From a virus: a stretch of DNA of 64,000 nt. The position numbers were made by a program, and so were the translations under genes. The notes beneath the pieces are model-generated. The model did not search any database. It was not told where the DNA came from and saw nothing but the letters and a program-made list of their open reading frames with translations. Positions 32,441-40,142 of the stretch are shown one piece after another. Each line of letters starts with the position of its first letter. Positions within the stretch are counted from its first letter, which is position 1. The DNA is taken from positions 34,798-98,797 of IMG/VR virus record IMGVR_UViG_3300028394_000052; one strand, 5' to 3'.

Positions 32441-33316
32441 ATGTCAAAAGTAGATGAACTAAGATTAAAATTTCCAGGTGTAAATATGTCAACATTTACA
32501 AAATTAGTTGATAGTGATACTACACCAACCAAAAAGTATTTGGAGTACATGTTAAAAGTTTGGGTATCACGTGGTAAAAATAGTGATTTTATGTGTACCT
32601 CACCTCAATTAATCAAAGAGGTTAAACGATTTGATGAGTTGTTGGCGTATCACACAAACAAAGACATTTATTCAAGTGATTTTTCTAACTATCAATCGTT
32701 AGTTCACATGAACGAACTTGCTGAGATTGCAAAAGAAGAAAAATCATTTGATAGACAAGAACATGTTAATGTGCTTTACGAGGACAATGAAGTTATTATG
32801 GTTTCACCTAAAACTCACAGGGGTTCTTTAAGATATGGGGCTGGTACTACATGGTGCACCGCTTCTAAAAGTAATCCTAATACTTTCAATAACTATATTA
32901 GGAATGGATGTTTGGTGTATTTGATTGATAAGACTGAATCCAAAATAAAAAACTTTCAGAAGATTGCTTTTTATAATAATTCGGGACATTCTCTTTCTGG
33001 TGGAATTAGTGTCTACAGTCAAAATGATAACGAAATCGATGAATCACGTTTAGTTGAAAAAGGTTGGAAACCTGAGAAATTAGCTGAGTTGATGTTAAGG
33101 TTTCGAGCTTACCACGTGGATAGAGAGGCGGTTAAAAGGGCGAAGAACAAAGTTGAATCTCTAATTGATGCGATGAAAAACATCGACCTTAATGAACTTC
33201 ATTCAAATTTAAAATACCTTGAAAAACGAGGAGAGAATGAATTTAAAGATGTTAATGATTTGGTTAATACTTTTGTAAGTACCGTTGAAAAAAGTTTGGA
33301 GAAATTCAATAATTGA
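32441..33316 (+). CDS. WCT-motif protein, 291 aa
   Basis: The product is the compact member of the local WCT family. N-terminal helices with TTPTKKYLEYMLKVWVSRGK come first. The strand VIMVSPKTHRGSLRYGAGTT leads directly into WCTA (Cys near residue 138, the same position as in the 23668 protein), then FNNYIRNGCLVYLID. The C-terminal 90 residues are helical. It starts 5 bases after smpB in the same operon, which hints at a role linked to translation or RNA, but that is only context. Confidence 0.8.
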   Translation: MSKVDELRLKFPGVNMSTFTKLVDSDTTPTKKYLEYMLKVWVSRGKNSDFMCTSPQLIKEVKRFDELLAYHTNKDIYSSDFSNYQSLVHMNELAEIAKEEKSFDRQEHVNVLYEDNEVIMVSPKTHRGSLRYGAGTTWCTASKSNPNTFNNYIRNGCLVYLIDKTESKIKNFQKIAFYNNSGHSLSGGISVYSQNDNEIDESRLVEKGWKPEKLAELMLRFRAYHVDREAVKRAKNKVESLIDAMKNIDLNELHSNLKYLEKRGENEFKDVNDLVNTFVSTVEKSLEKFNN

Positions 33317-33339
33317 TTTGTTAGTTCGGAATTAAACAC

Positions 33340-33347
33340 TATCTTTG
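33340..33347 (+). promoter_or_regulatory. class A promoter (TATCTTTG)
   Basis: TATCTTTG lies 18 bases before the ATG at 33366 and starts a two-gene unit. Confidence 0.7.
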
Positions 33348-33365
33348 TAATCTAAATCAAAGGAT

Positions 33366-33647
33366 ATGAACATGGCATCACACAACATCAAGATTCAACA
33401 CGAGACTTTCGGAGTATTATTGAATGAGACATTTGTTAACAATACTCAATTCAAGTTGTTCTTGAAGATGGTACAAGGTTGTATTGAGTTAAAGAATGAT
33501 TTGACATTCTTCAACGGTGTGGATTTCCTTGTTCATATCCCTCACAAACACTTGGTGAGTTCAATTATCACGACTAACGTGGACGCTTACACATTGGCGG
33601 AGCACTTGGTTGCCAAATCTAAAATGGAAGCGTTAGAGACAAAATGA
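33366..33647 (+). CDS. conserved-type small phage protein, 93 aa
   Basis: The product contains HETFGVLLNETFVNNTQFKL and LTFFNGVDFLVHIPHKHLVS. I recall this pattern in small jumbo-phage proteins. Its stop overlaps the next ATG by 4 bases (ATGA). Function unknown. The start could also be the Met at 33372. Confidence 0.78.
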   Translation: MNMASHNIKIQHETFGVLLNETFVNNTQFKLFLKMVQGCIELKNDLTFFNGVDFLVHIPHKHLVSSIITTNVDAYTLAEHLVAKSKMEALETK

Positions 33648-33958
33648 TAACTATTGAAGACATAAAGAAATGGGCTAAACCCCATCCAAGTCATAAATTA
33701 AGAGGTAGAGGTGGAAAACAAACGAGATTTGGTAACAATAAGGTTGAGATTTCTATTGTAGGTGGAGATATTGGATTGTATGGTGATTTTGAAACCACAT
33801 TTGAGGTTGCAATCTTTGATGTTCAAACAAAAGAATTCATTACAAAATATTTTTATCCTGACGCAACTCATGACATTCTTAGTTATATGAATTCAGATGA
33901 TGTTGAAAAACTTGTAAACTCAATAATTAAACGAGAAGACCTGAGTATTGAGGTATAG
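33644..33958 (+). CDS. hypothetical protein, 104 aa
   Basis: The product is beta-rich (NNKVEISIVGGDIGLYGDFE, TTFEVAIFDVQTKEF) after a basic N-terminal loop with repeated Gly/Arg (KLRGRGGKQTRFG). It is translationally coupled to the gene before it. A hairpin (CCTTGTTT/AAACAAGG) and a strong terminator follow. Function unknown. Confidence 0.72.
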   Translation: MITIEDIKKWAKPHPSHKLRGRGGKQTRFGNNKVEISIVGGDIGLYGDFETTFEVAIFDVQTKEFITKYFYPDATHDILSYMNSDDVEKLVNSIIKREDLSIEV

Positions 33959-34012
33959 TTTCCTTGTTTAGAAAAACAAGGTGGTGGAAGTTTGACACAT
34001 CCTGTCAATCCC

Positions 34013-34043
34013 AAAAAGAGAGGCTTCGGTCTCTCTTTTTTTA
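34013..34043. terminator. bidirectional terminator with TTCG loop
   Basis: AAAAAGAGAGGC pairs with GTCTCTCTTTTT around TTCG. A and T runs on both sides allow it to end both the rightward and the leftward operons that converge here. Confidence 0.85.
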
Positions 34044-34547
34044 TATTTGACCGTCAAAGTGTATATGGAATCCTGTTTGGGAATATACTTTGTATGCCAC
34101 ATTATCCTTGATATTGTCTAAAAGTTCATCATATTCACCAAGTTCACCCAACCCAACTTCGTCATAAATTTCATCCAAAGTTAGTCCTGTACCATCATGA
34201 ATAAGTTGATTATCACCCCAACTATAATTTATCCAAACTTCAAAAGGAAGGTGACCGTCTTCGTCATCTTGAATTATTTCATATGAATCAATAATCAGGT
34301 AAATGTAAGAACCATCTTCTCCGACATCATCTAAATCAACTTTAAATCCAGGTTTGGACATGGCTCCCATTTTTGAGAAGGTCTTTCCTACAAAGTCGGT
34401 AACACCTATTACACCAAGACTCTCTAATAAGTTTTCATTAAATAGGTATGGGGTATAATCAATATATCTAAAAACGCTTAACAGGTTTTCTGTTTGATTT
34501 GGATAATTAATTGAATTAAGTAATTTGAGGCATCGTTTAAGGTCCAT
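34041..34547 (-). CDS. hypothetical protein, 168 aa
   Basis: The product (MDLKRCLKLLNSINYPNQTE...) is acidic with a beta-rich middle (SYIYLIIDSYEIIQDDEDG, FEVWINYSWGDNQLI). It is the last gene of a three-gene leftward operon and starts 2 bases after the zinc-repeat gene. I chose the Met at 34547 because upstream codons overlap that gene. No family recognised. Confidence 0.7.
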   Translation of the reverse strand: MDLKRCLKLLNSINYPNQTENLLSVFRYIDYTPYLFNENLLESLGVIGVTDFVGKTFSKMGAMSKPGFKVDLDDVGEDGSYIYLIIDSYEIIQDDEDGHLPFEVWINYSWGDNQLIHDGTGLTLDEIYDEVGLGELGEYDELLDNIKDNVAYKVYSQTGFHIHFDGQI

Positions 34548-34549
34548 AA

Positions 34550-35338
34550 TTATGACATATAAGATTGAAAGTTTGATGAATCGTCCCAACGAATTTGTAG
34601 GAGCTTATCAGATTGTAAACCTAACTTTGGTTCATCCAAATAAGAAATACAATAAAGAACATTTGTATCGACAAAATTTCTTAACTCGGCGGCTTCTTCG
34701 GTATAAAATAAAGTAATATAGTCATCACTTAGACGGTCAAAGTCATATTCGGACATGGCTGGTTCTTGTGTTCCTTCATTTAATTCACACAGATTTTTTA
34801 TTTCATTATTCCAAGTACAAATATAACTGTAGTTATATTCAACCGCATCTGATTCAACTTCACCTGTACCATCACATGAACTACAAGTAATACCACCGTC
34901 ACCACCACAATTGTTACAATATACCTCACCTTGTCCACCACAATCACCACACTCTTCACCGTCTGAATCGGTACCATCACCACCACATTCCTCACAACTC
35001 GCTAAACCATTATGATTACAATAATCACACTCCACAACTCCATCCCCACTACAAGAATCGCATGGCATTTGTGAGTAATTTCCACTGGTAAAGAATAAAG
35101 AGGCAAATGATAATCTATTTATCATATTATCACCCATTTTAAATTCACCTGTTTCTTTAAGTGAGTAAATGTATAAAATTATTTTAATTATTGAATCACT
35201 ACCAAGTGCATTAAAATAATCTTTTTGAGACTCATATACGTTATTTGAAAATGAATCAAATACATTTTGAGGACTTTTTGGATTATCTGGTAATAGTTCA
35301 GATATACTCTTGGCTAATCTTTTTAATTTATCGTTCAT
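34550..35338 (-). CDS. protein with six DnaJ-type zinc repeats and no J domain
   Basis: The 262-residue product carries six tandem CxxCxGxG-like units near residues 93-165: CDSCSGDG, CDYCNHNG, CEECGGDG, CGDCGGQG, CNNCGGDG and CSSCDGTG. DnaJ itself has four. There is no HPD J domain. An N-terminal helical region and a C-terminal domain with DSSNF flank the repeats. Such zinc modules bind unfolded protein or RNA; the role here is open. It overlaps the gene upstream by one base. Confidence 0.8.
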   Translation of the reverse strand: MNDKLKRLAKSISELLPDNPKSPQNVFDSFSNNVYESQKDYFNALGSDSIIKIILYIYSLKETGEFKMGDNMINRLSFASLFFTSGNYSQMPCDSCSGDGVVECDYCNHNGLASCEECGGDGTDSDGEECGDCGGQGEVYCNNCGGDGGITCSSCDGTGEVESDAVEYNYSYICTWNNEIKNLCELNEGTQEPAMSEYDFDRLSDDYITLFYTEEAAELRNFVDTNVLYCISYLDEPKLGLQSDKLLQIRWDDSSNFQSYMS

Positions 35339-35745
35339 TAGTCTATGTATGTAATAAATGTTGCTAATGTAAAATTGTGGGTGTCCTCATATTTGTAATC
35401 AACTCTGATTATCATTGGGTCTGAAACATGACAATTTGAATCACCTGAAACAAGTTTACCTTCTTGGGTTGGGGTATATCGTTTAATTACGGAAGTAAAT
35501 TTATCACACATAATCTTCAAATCACGGGTAAAGTAATATATTTCATCCCCATCAAGAGCTCCGTCATATTCAAAGTCAACTTGGATATTAACTCTTTCAA
35601 GTATCCATTCCTTATCTTCATCTTCCATTTGCTCAAAGTCAATGTCAATATTACTGGTGACGAACTTTGTTTGTTCGAATTCCATTTTGTATAAATATTT
35701 TAATTTATCTTCAAGACGTTTTAGTTTATCCTTATCTAATCCCAT
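35338..35745 (-). CDS. hypothetical protein, 135 aa
   Basis: The product starts MGLDKDKLKRLEDKLKYLYK and has alternating strands (FVTSNIDIDFEQM, WILERVNIQVDFEYDG, YFTRDLKIMCDKF). The reverse-strand TATTTATA box (35749-35756) is 3 bases before this ATG, which fixes the start. Proteins of similar size and strand pattern occur at 58842 and 63443; a distant relation is possible. Confidence 0.7.
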   Translation of the reverse strand: MGLDKDKLKRLEDKLKYLYKMEFEQTKFVTSNIDIDFEQMEDEDKEWILERVNIQVDFEYDGALDGDEIYYFTRDLKIMCDKFTSVIKRYTPTQEGKLVSGDSNCHVSDPMIIRVDYKYEDTHNFTLATFITYID

Positions 35746-35748
35746 AAC

Positions 35749-35756
35749 TATAAATA
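35749..35756 (-). promoter_or_regulatory. class B promoter (TATTTATA), reverse strand
   Basis: The reverse strand reads TATTTATAGTTATG, with the ATG of the 35745 gene 3 bases after the box. The same 14 bases occur before the gene at 57675. Confidence 0.6.
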
Positions 35757-35783
35757 GGTTTATTTTATAAAAATGAACTATTA

Positions 35784-35791
35784 TATTTATA
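35784..35791 (+). promoter_or_regulatory. class B promoter (TATTTATA)
   Basis: TATTTATA lies 18 bases before the ATG at 35810, divergent from the box at 35749. Confidence 0.5.
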
Positions 35792-35809
35792 ATGTAAAGA
35801 AATAACGAT

Positions 35810-35977
35810 ATGGGACAATACTTAATCATCACCGAAGAAGAAATTAAAAATCACCCAAATGATTTTGAATTGGGTAAACTTGTTAGAATGAAATACATTA
35901 AATCAAAAGAAATCAAAGAATGCCCGATATGTGGGGCAGAAAAAAAATGCACTCCTGACGAAGAAAAAAAATTGTAA
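35810..35977 (+). CDS. small leader-bearing protein with CxxC, 55 aa
   Basis: The product starts MGQYLIITEEEIKNHPNDFE, another I-I-T-E leader. It ends with a possible zinc site (CPICGAEKKC). It sits downstream of a class B promoter. The small size and leader suggest a minor virion-associated peptide, but this is inference. Confidence 0.65.
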   Translation: MGQYLIITEEEIKNHPNDFELGKLVRMKYIKSKEIKECPICGAEKKCTPDEEKKL

Positions 35978-36006
35978 AAAAGATTTGTGGAAGTCAATTA
36001 TTGTTG

Positions 36007-36014
36007 TATCTTTG
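36007..36014 (+). promoter_or_regulatory. class A promoter (TATCTTTG) with shared leader
   Basis: The sequence around this box (TTGTTGTATCTTTG then TATTCACAAAACGATA) recurs with one change at 37454-37482. Both copies precede abundant-looking small genes. Confidence 0.7.
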
Positions 36015-36029
36015 TATTCACAAAACGAT

Positions 36030-36506
36030 ATGACTATGACAAACACAACCACCAACACAATCATCAAAGTAACTGAAGGAACAATGGCAGGAGACGTATT
36101 CTACGGCTCTTTTGACACCGTATGTAAGGATAAAACCATCTCTGTAATGGTTTCTAACCACATCAAAGACCTTAATAAGGAATATGAGTTCCGTATCGCT
36201 GGCAAGTGTCAAGCGGGTTTCCTAAGCATTCACGACAAGAAAGGTACCGCTCATTCTGTTATTGCAGGGTACAAGAAAAACACTTTGGTAAACATCCAAG
36301 TTAAGGTGTCTTACGACAACGGAGTTGAATACTGGCACAATGTTTTCACTACTAAGGGTAACAAGTGGCACGGAATCGATAAAGCTTTCTTGGATGTATT
36401 GACCGTTGGTGATATGAGAAGTTCATTCCCTGACATGTGTGACATGAACATCTGGGACCGAATGGGAGCGAAGACTTGGGCTGACAAAGCCTTCACCCAA
36501 AATTAA
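36030..36506 (+). CDS. hypothetical protein, 158 aa
   Basis: The product (MTMTNTTTNTIIKVTEGTMA) is beta-rich with regularly spaced strands (KTISVMVSNHIKDLNKEYEF, LVNIQVKVSYDNGVEYWHNV). Codon use is less A/T-extreme than neighbours. I chose 36030 because the promoter lies 15 bases upstream. No family recognised. Confidence 0.72.
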   Translation: MTMTNTTTNTIIKVTEGTMAGDVFYGSFDTVCKDKTISVMVSNHIKDLNKEYEFRIAGKCQAGFLSIHDKKGTAHSVIAGYKKNTLVNIQVKVSYDNGVEYWHNVFTTKGNKWHGIDKAFLDVLTVGDMRSSFPDMCDMNIWDRMGAKTWADKAFTQN

Positions 36507-36517
36507 AAAACATCGAT

Positions 36518-36545
36518 ACCCCTTGATAATACAAGGGGTTTTTTG
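36518..36545 (+). terminator. intrinsic terminator
   Basis: ACCCCTTG pairs with CAAGGGGTT and is followed by T. Confidence 0.85.
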
Positions 36546-36567
36546 TACCATTAAAAAAAAAACAATT

Positions 36568-36888
36568 ATGGAAAACATGGAAAATATCAAACAAAAAGTA
36601 AAAGGACTGTTGAAGCAAATCTCGTTTTATACGATTATTTCAATCAGTTTTGCAGGAGGTATCTCAATCGGATACTACTACGACTACATCAAAACAACAT
36701 ACAGCAAACGACCTCAGGTTGTCTCTGTTAGGAAATCAGAGGTTAAACTAGCAATGGATGAGAACAACAACTTATTGATTATCCAAAAGGGTGACGGGAC
36801 TTATATCTTGTATCAAGATTCAATCGGTGTTCAAATCTTCAACATGTACGCAAAAAGTATCTATAAACCAGCAACTCCAACTAACTAA
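36568..36888 (+). CDS. membrane-anchored protein, 106 aa
   Basis: The product has one N-terminal membrane helix (FYTIISISFAGGISIGYYYD) and a periplasmic or cytoplasmic tail of mixed strands (VKLAMDENNNLLIIQKGDGT). Its stop overlaps the start of the transglycosylase by one base, so both are made together and may act at the cell envelope. Confidence 0.72.
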   Translation: MENMENIKQKVKGLLKQISFYTIISISFAGGISIGYYYDYIKTTYSKRPQVVSVRKSEVKLAMDENNNLLIIQKGDGTYILYQDSIGVQIFNMYAKSIYKPATPTN

Positions 36889-37430
36889 TGGTAATAAACG
36901 GATTCAAATATTTCTATCTTATTTTGGTACTCTGTGTCATCGGAGCGGGTATTAGCTTGTTCAGCATGACGGCACCTGAAGAAGAATACAAATTGGAGGA
37001 AATGGGTGGGAAACAAAACTCACCCTACAGTCTTCAAATGTATACCTCAATAGAGAAGTATTCGAAGTTGTATAAGGTACCAAAACACGTTGCCTACAAC
37101 GTGGCTTATCGTGAGACAAGATATCAAGGACCATTTGATTGGAACTATAATGGAAAATTAATTTCATCATCAGGAGCCAAAGGACCAATGCAGATTATGC
37201 CGAGTACTGCAAATTACGTCAGTGGTAAGAAGATTAGTCAGAAGGACTTGCTCTACAACATTGACCTTAACGTTCAAATCTCCATGAAGTTGTTAAGTAA
37301 ACTTCACAAACAATATAAAGATTGGGCGGTGATATGTGGATACTACAATACAGGTATACCGATTATCAACGATTATGCGGAGTTTTGTGCCTTCAACAAG
37401 GATTACAAAAAAAATTGGGTAAAATATTGA
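36888..37430 (+). CDS. SLT-type lytic transglycosylase
   Basis: The 180-residue product has an N-terminal membrane anchor (FYLILVLCVIGAGISLFSM) and an SLT domain. The catalytic Glu lies in AYRETRYQG (near residue 76), followed by GAKGPMQIMPSTANYV and CGYYNTGIPI. These enzymes cut the glycan backbone of peptidoglycan with 1,6-anhydro products. It could open the wall during infection or lysis. It is co-translated with a membrane protein. Confidence 0.92.
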   Translation: MVINGFKYFYLILVLCVIGAGISLFSMTAPEEEYKLEEMGGKQNSPYSLQMYTSIEKYSKLYKVPKHVAYNVAYRETRYQGPFDWNYNGKLISSSGAKGPMQIMPSTANYVSGKKISQKDLLYNIDLNVQISMKLLSKLHKQYKDWAVICGYYNTGIPIINDYAEFCAFNKDYKKNWVKY

Positions 37431-37459
37431 AATTAGTTTGGTGGTTCAAACTATTGTTG

Positions 37460-37467
37460 TATATTTG
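37460..37467 (+). promoter_or_regulatory. class A promoter (TATATTTG), copy of the 36007 promoter
   Basis: TATATTTG with the same flanks as at 36007 lies 21 bases before the ATG at 37489. Confidence 0.7.
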
Positions 37468-37488
37468 TATTCACAAAACGATACAAAT

Positions 37489-38226
37489 ATGACAACTACA
37501 TCTACAATCCAAAACGTTAAGAACTACAAAGGTCAAAACCAATTCATCATGAAAATGAAAGACGTAATCGCAAAATACGGTCAATTAACACCAGCCCAAA
37601 ACGTGGCGGTTGAGAAAATCTTTAACGCACCCGTTGAAGCAAAACAAGTTGAGTTGACCGAGGACATGAAGAAGATTCAATCCTACACAGGTGAGAACAA
37701 CTTTGTTAAAGACATCCAATCTAAATTGGAAAAGTATGGTAAGTTGACAGACAAACAAGTGTCAGCGGCAGTTGCTCAAATCGTAAAAGAGGAGAACAAA
37801 AACAAGACCATCAGTATGAACTGGCCAACTGAAGGTGAATCAATCATCTTGGCTCGTAAAATTGGTCAACAATTGAAAGAGACATACGGTTTGGAGTTCA
37901 ACCCTGTGTTGATTGATATCACTCGTTTGTTGGGTGTTAGTCCAAAGGCGGTTAAGTTCGCAGGTAAGATGACCGTAAAACGTGGTAACATCTGTATGTG
38001 TTGCGGACGTGAGTTGACCGATGAGTTCTCAATGTTGACTAAGATGGGTAAGACATGTTCTAAACACATGAAGGTGGAGTACATCAAGAACAAGTCTGAA
38101 GTTGAACGTTTCCGTAACGATTACTTGAAACGAGTTGAGGAAATTGGAGAGATGGAGTTTTGGGTTCCAAAATCTCAAATCAAAAAATGGAATGGTATGA
38201 CCGAAATGATGGTCCAATCCATCTAA
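37489..38226 (+). CDS. zinc-finger protein with two internal repeats (DUF6011-like)
   Basis: The 245-residue product has two N-terminal repeats of about 30 residues (NYKGQNQFIMKMKDVIAKYG and SYTGENNFVKDIQSKLEKYG). Helices follow, and then a zinc-binding segment ICMCCGRELTDEFSMLTKMG with C-S-K-H. The latter resembles DUF6011-type zinc domains. The repeats resemble those seen in other phage and bacterial proteins of unknown use. A nucleic-acid role is plausible. Confidence 0.72.
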   Translation: MTTTSTIQNVKNYKGQNQFIMKMKDVIAKYGQLTPAQNVAVEKIFNAPVEAKQVELTEDMKKIQSYTGENNFVKDIQSKLEKYGKLTDKQVSAAVAQIVKEENKNKTISMNWPTEGESIILARKIGQQLKETYGLEFNPVLIDITRLLGVSPKAVKFAGKMTVKRGNICMCCGRELTDEFSMLTKMGKTCSKHMKVEYIKNKSEVERFRNDYLKRVEEIGEMEFWVPKSQIKKWNGMTEMMVQSI

Positions 38227-38231
38227 AAAAA

Positions 38232-38268
38232 AAGAAATCCCTGACCTTGAAAGTTGGGGATTCTTTTC
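38232..38268 (+). terminator. intrinsic terminator
   Basis: AGAAATCCC pairs imperfectly with GGGGATTCT across a 14-base loop and is followed by a T-rich run. Confidence 0.65.
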
Positions 38269-38281
38269 TTATAATAGGGGT

Positions 38282-38485
38282 ATGAGTTACATTATTATAA
38301 AGATGGTGAAAGATGCCACAAGAGAAAAAGAATTACCTGTTATTATTTTAGATAGTGCAGATGACGTATTAGAATTTGAAACAAAAGAAGCTGCTGAAGA
38401 GATGAGACTTCGGTTCGAAATCAACTCTGACTCAGGATATAAGTATAGAGTTAAAAAAATAGGAGACCCACATGATAACCATTAA
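38282..38485 (+). CDS. small protein, 67 aa
   Basis: The product (MSYIIIKMVKDATREKELPV) shows strand-helix-strand order (VLEFETKEAAEEMRLRFEIN) reminiscent of short single-domain phage proteins. Its stop overlaps the next gene by 14 bases. Function unknown. Confidence 0.68.
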   Translation: MSYIIIKMVKDATREKELPVIILDSADDVLEFETKEAAEEMRLRFEINSDSGYKYRVKKIGDPHDNH

Positions 38486-38810
38486 CAAAAAAGAACAAGA
38501 ATTAATTGATGAAGTAATCCAAAACTTCGACTTCTATAAGTGCCAACTAATGATGGAATATATAGGTTGGAGATGGTTAACGCATAACGGGTACAGAGTC
38601 CCAACAAAATATGATTTAATTGAAAGTGCTAAAGATAGGATTAATAGTTCTATTGAAGGTATTAAAGAAGCTGGTCGAATGGGTTTAAACGAACCATATA
38701 TGAGTTCTAGTGGAGGTTTGAAGGCTACGGTATACAAGAACCGATACGACCAAATAACATTCATTAGATTGGAATTTATATTCACTGAGTGGGATGCGGG
38801 TGATGATTAA
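38472..38810 (+). CDS. conserved-type phage protein, 112 aa
   Basis: The product contains QLMMEYIGWRWLTHNGYRVP and then T-K-Y-D-L-I-E-S-A. This E-Y-x-x-W-x-W ... V-P-T pattern recurs in many tailed phages without known function. It ends with a strand (LEFIFTEWDAGDD). Confidence 0.78.
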   Translation: MITINKKEQELIDEVIQNFDFYKCQLMMEYIGWRWLTHNGYRVPTKYDLIESAKDRINSSIEGIKEAGRMGLNEPYMSSSGGLKATVYKNRYDQITFIRLEFIFTEWDAGDD

Positions 38811-38861
38811 ATTTGACTTTTGAAATAAAACACTTATATTATACAAATAAGAAACAAGATT

Positions 38862-39293
38862 ATGAAAGTAAAACAAGCCTTAAAGTACAAGAAGAAATTA
38901 GCTTCAAAAATGAACCAAGAGTTCAGTAAAGTTCAAATGTATAATTCTGTTGAGGAAGGTTCAGCACGAGTTTACGATGTTGTAGAATCAATGAGAAATT
39001 GGTTGACCATGAGTGAAGAATTGGTTGAATTAAAAACCAAATTACATTTGGCAAATGCTCCTGTATACGGTAAAATTTTCCGTATGTCTGAATTGAAATC
39101 TCAGTTGTCAAATTTAAGACAATTGGATTGTGTCGATGGTAAACACTTTGACCGTTATGGTAGAGGTGAAGCAGTTGTTAAAACTGCGAAAATTAGCGTA
39201 TTGGAAAAAGACCAACTGGTTTTAACAATCGAAGAAGAAATTGAAAGACTCCAAGAGGAGTTGGATGAGCATAACGCTACAACATCCATCTAA
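38862..39293 (+). CDS. coiled-coil protein, possibly DIP1984-like, 143 aa
   Basis: The product is helical throughout, beginning MKVKQALKYKKKLASKMNQE. The middle has LVELKTKLHLANAPVYGKIF and MSELKSQLSNLRQLDCVDGK, an order that resembles DIP1984-family (septicolysin-like) proteins. That match is weak. The upstream sequence CTTATATTATACAAATAAG may hold a promoter. Confidence 0.7.
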   Translation: MKVKQALKYKKKLASKMNQEFSKVQMYNSVEEGSARVYDVVESMRNWLTMSEELVELKTKLHLANAPVYGKIFRMSELKSQLSNLRQLDCVDGKHFDRYGRGEAVVKTAKISVLEKDQLVLTIEEEIERLQEELDEHNATTSI

Positions 39294-39299
39294 GATATT

Positions 39300-39470
39300 G
39301 GGTTAAGTTGGAAGAGGGAGGATAATACGTTATCTACATACATCTAGAAACTTGATACCTGAACTGATACGTACTCAAATGTCAGTATTCAAATTGTCAA
39401 ACCTTTCGATACCTCAAATGTTAAAATTCTTTTAAACATTTTATTCAACTTTTTTCACTTAACCCTTTTT
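39300..39470 (+). ncRNA. candidate structured RNA closed by a 9-bp helix
   Basis: GGGTTAAGT (39300-39308) can pair with ACTTAACCC (39457-39465), which is followed by five T. Between them the sequence has repeated GATAC and TCAAATG words and no reading frame. It may be a small RNA with its own terminator or a long 5' leader of the next gene. No promoter of either class is visible at its 5' end. Confidence 0.4.
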
Positions 39471-39474
39471 ATTG

Positions 39475-39482
39475 TATTTATT
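39475..39482 (+). promoter_or_regulatory. class B promoter (TATTTATT)
   Basis: TATTTATT lies 4 bases before the ATG at 39487, which fixes that start. Confidence 0.55.
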
Positions 39483-39486
39483 AATA

Positions 39487-39891
39487 ATGAAAGCATGTTT
39501 CAAAGATATTAATAAATTCTCAACACCCGAACAAATCGAAGTTACGAAAGAGTTTGTTAAATTCTTGCAAAGTGAATTACCACTTACAGAAGACGTTTAT
39601 ATTACATTCACAGGTAATAGGGATATAAAGATGACCACAGGTGTTAGAAAACCTGGTCATAAGATATATGTTTTAGTACACAAAAGATTATTGATTGATA
39701 TTTTTAGAACCGTCGCACACGAATGGGTTCATGAATACCAGCATCAAAAGATGGGACTTAAAGATACTGATAAAATACAGGACATTGGTGGTCCTGAAGA
39801 AAACATGGCAAATACTTTATCGGGAATTTTCGTTAAGAAATTTGATAAAGAAAATCCCCAATACAGTAATGTAATTTACGAACAGGATTAA
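39487..39891 (+). CDS. putative zinc metalloprotease with HEWVH
   Basis: The 134-residue product has the HExxH zinc motif in FRTVAHEWVHEYQHQKMG (near residue 80). The trailing IGGPEENMANTLSGIFVKKF could give the third ligand. The family recurs in large phages as I recall. It could act as protein-processing enzyme, perhaps in virion maturation. The convergent lipoprotein gene overlaps its end by 4 bases. Confidence 0.75.
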   Translation: MKACFKDINKFSTPEQIEVTKEFVKFLQSELPLTEDVYITFTGNRDIKMTTGVRKPGHKIYVLVHKRLLIDIFRTVAHEWVHEYQHQKMGLKDTDKIQDIGGPEENMANTLSGIFVKKFDKENPQYSNVIYEQD

Positions 39892-40142
39892 AAGTTAGAT
39901 TTACGAATTGTAAATTCCACAGTATCACCAACTTCTTGACGAGTGATAACCTTTGTCCACAAATTCTTTTCTTTTAAATGGACTCTCCAATAAGGAGTTG
40001 TTTGTAATGTATTGTCTTGACCAATTCCATGGTACTCAACAGAGTCAATTACAAATTTCATTTTTGTTTCAAGGACATCAGGTTTCATATTACAAGATGA
40101 GATTAAACCTAAGACCAATAATATATTAATACTCTTCTTCAT
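39888..40142 (-). CDS. small lipoprotein, 84 aa
   Basis: The product has a lipoprotein signal (MKKSINILLVLGLISSCN with Cys at 17) and a small beta-rich domain (FVIDSVEYHGIGQDN). It would sit on the periplasmic side of a membrane of the infected cell. An upstream in-frame Met exists but gives no better signal peptide. Phage lipoproteins often block superinfection; that is only a possibility here. Confidence 0.75.
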   Translation of the reverse strand: MKKSINILLVLGLISSCNMKPDVLETKMKFVIDSVEYHGIGQDNTLQTTPYWRVHLKEKNLWTKVITRQEVGDTVEFTIRKSNF

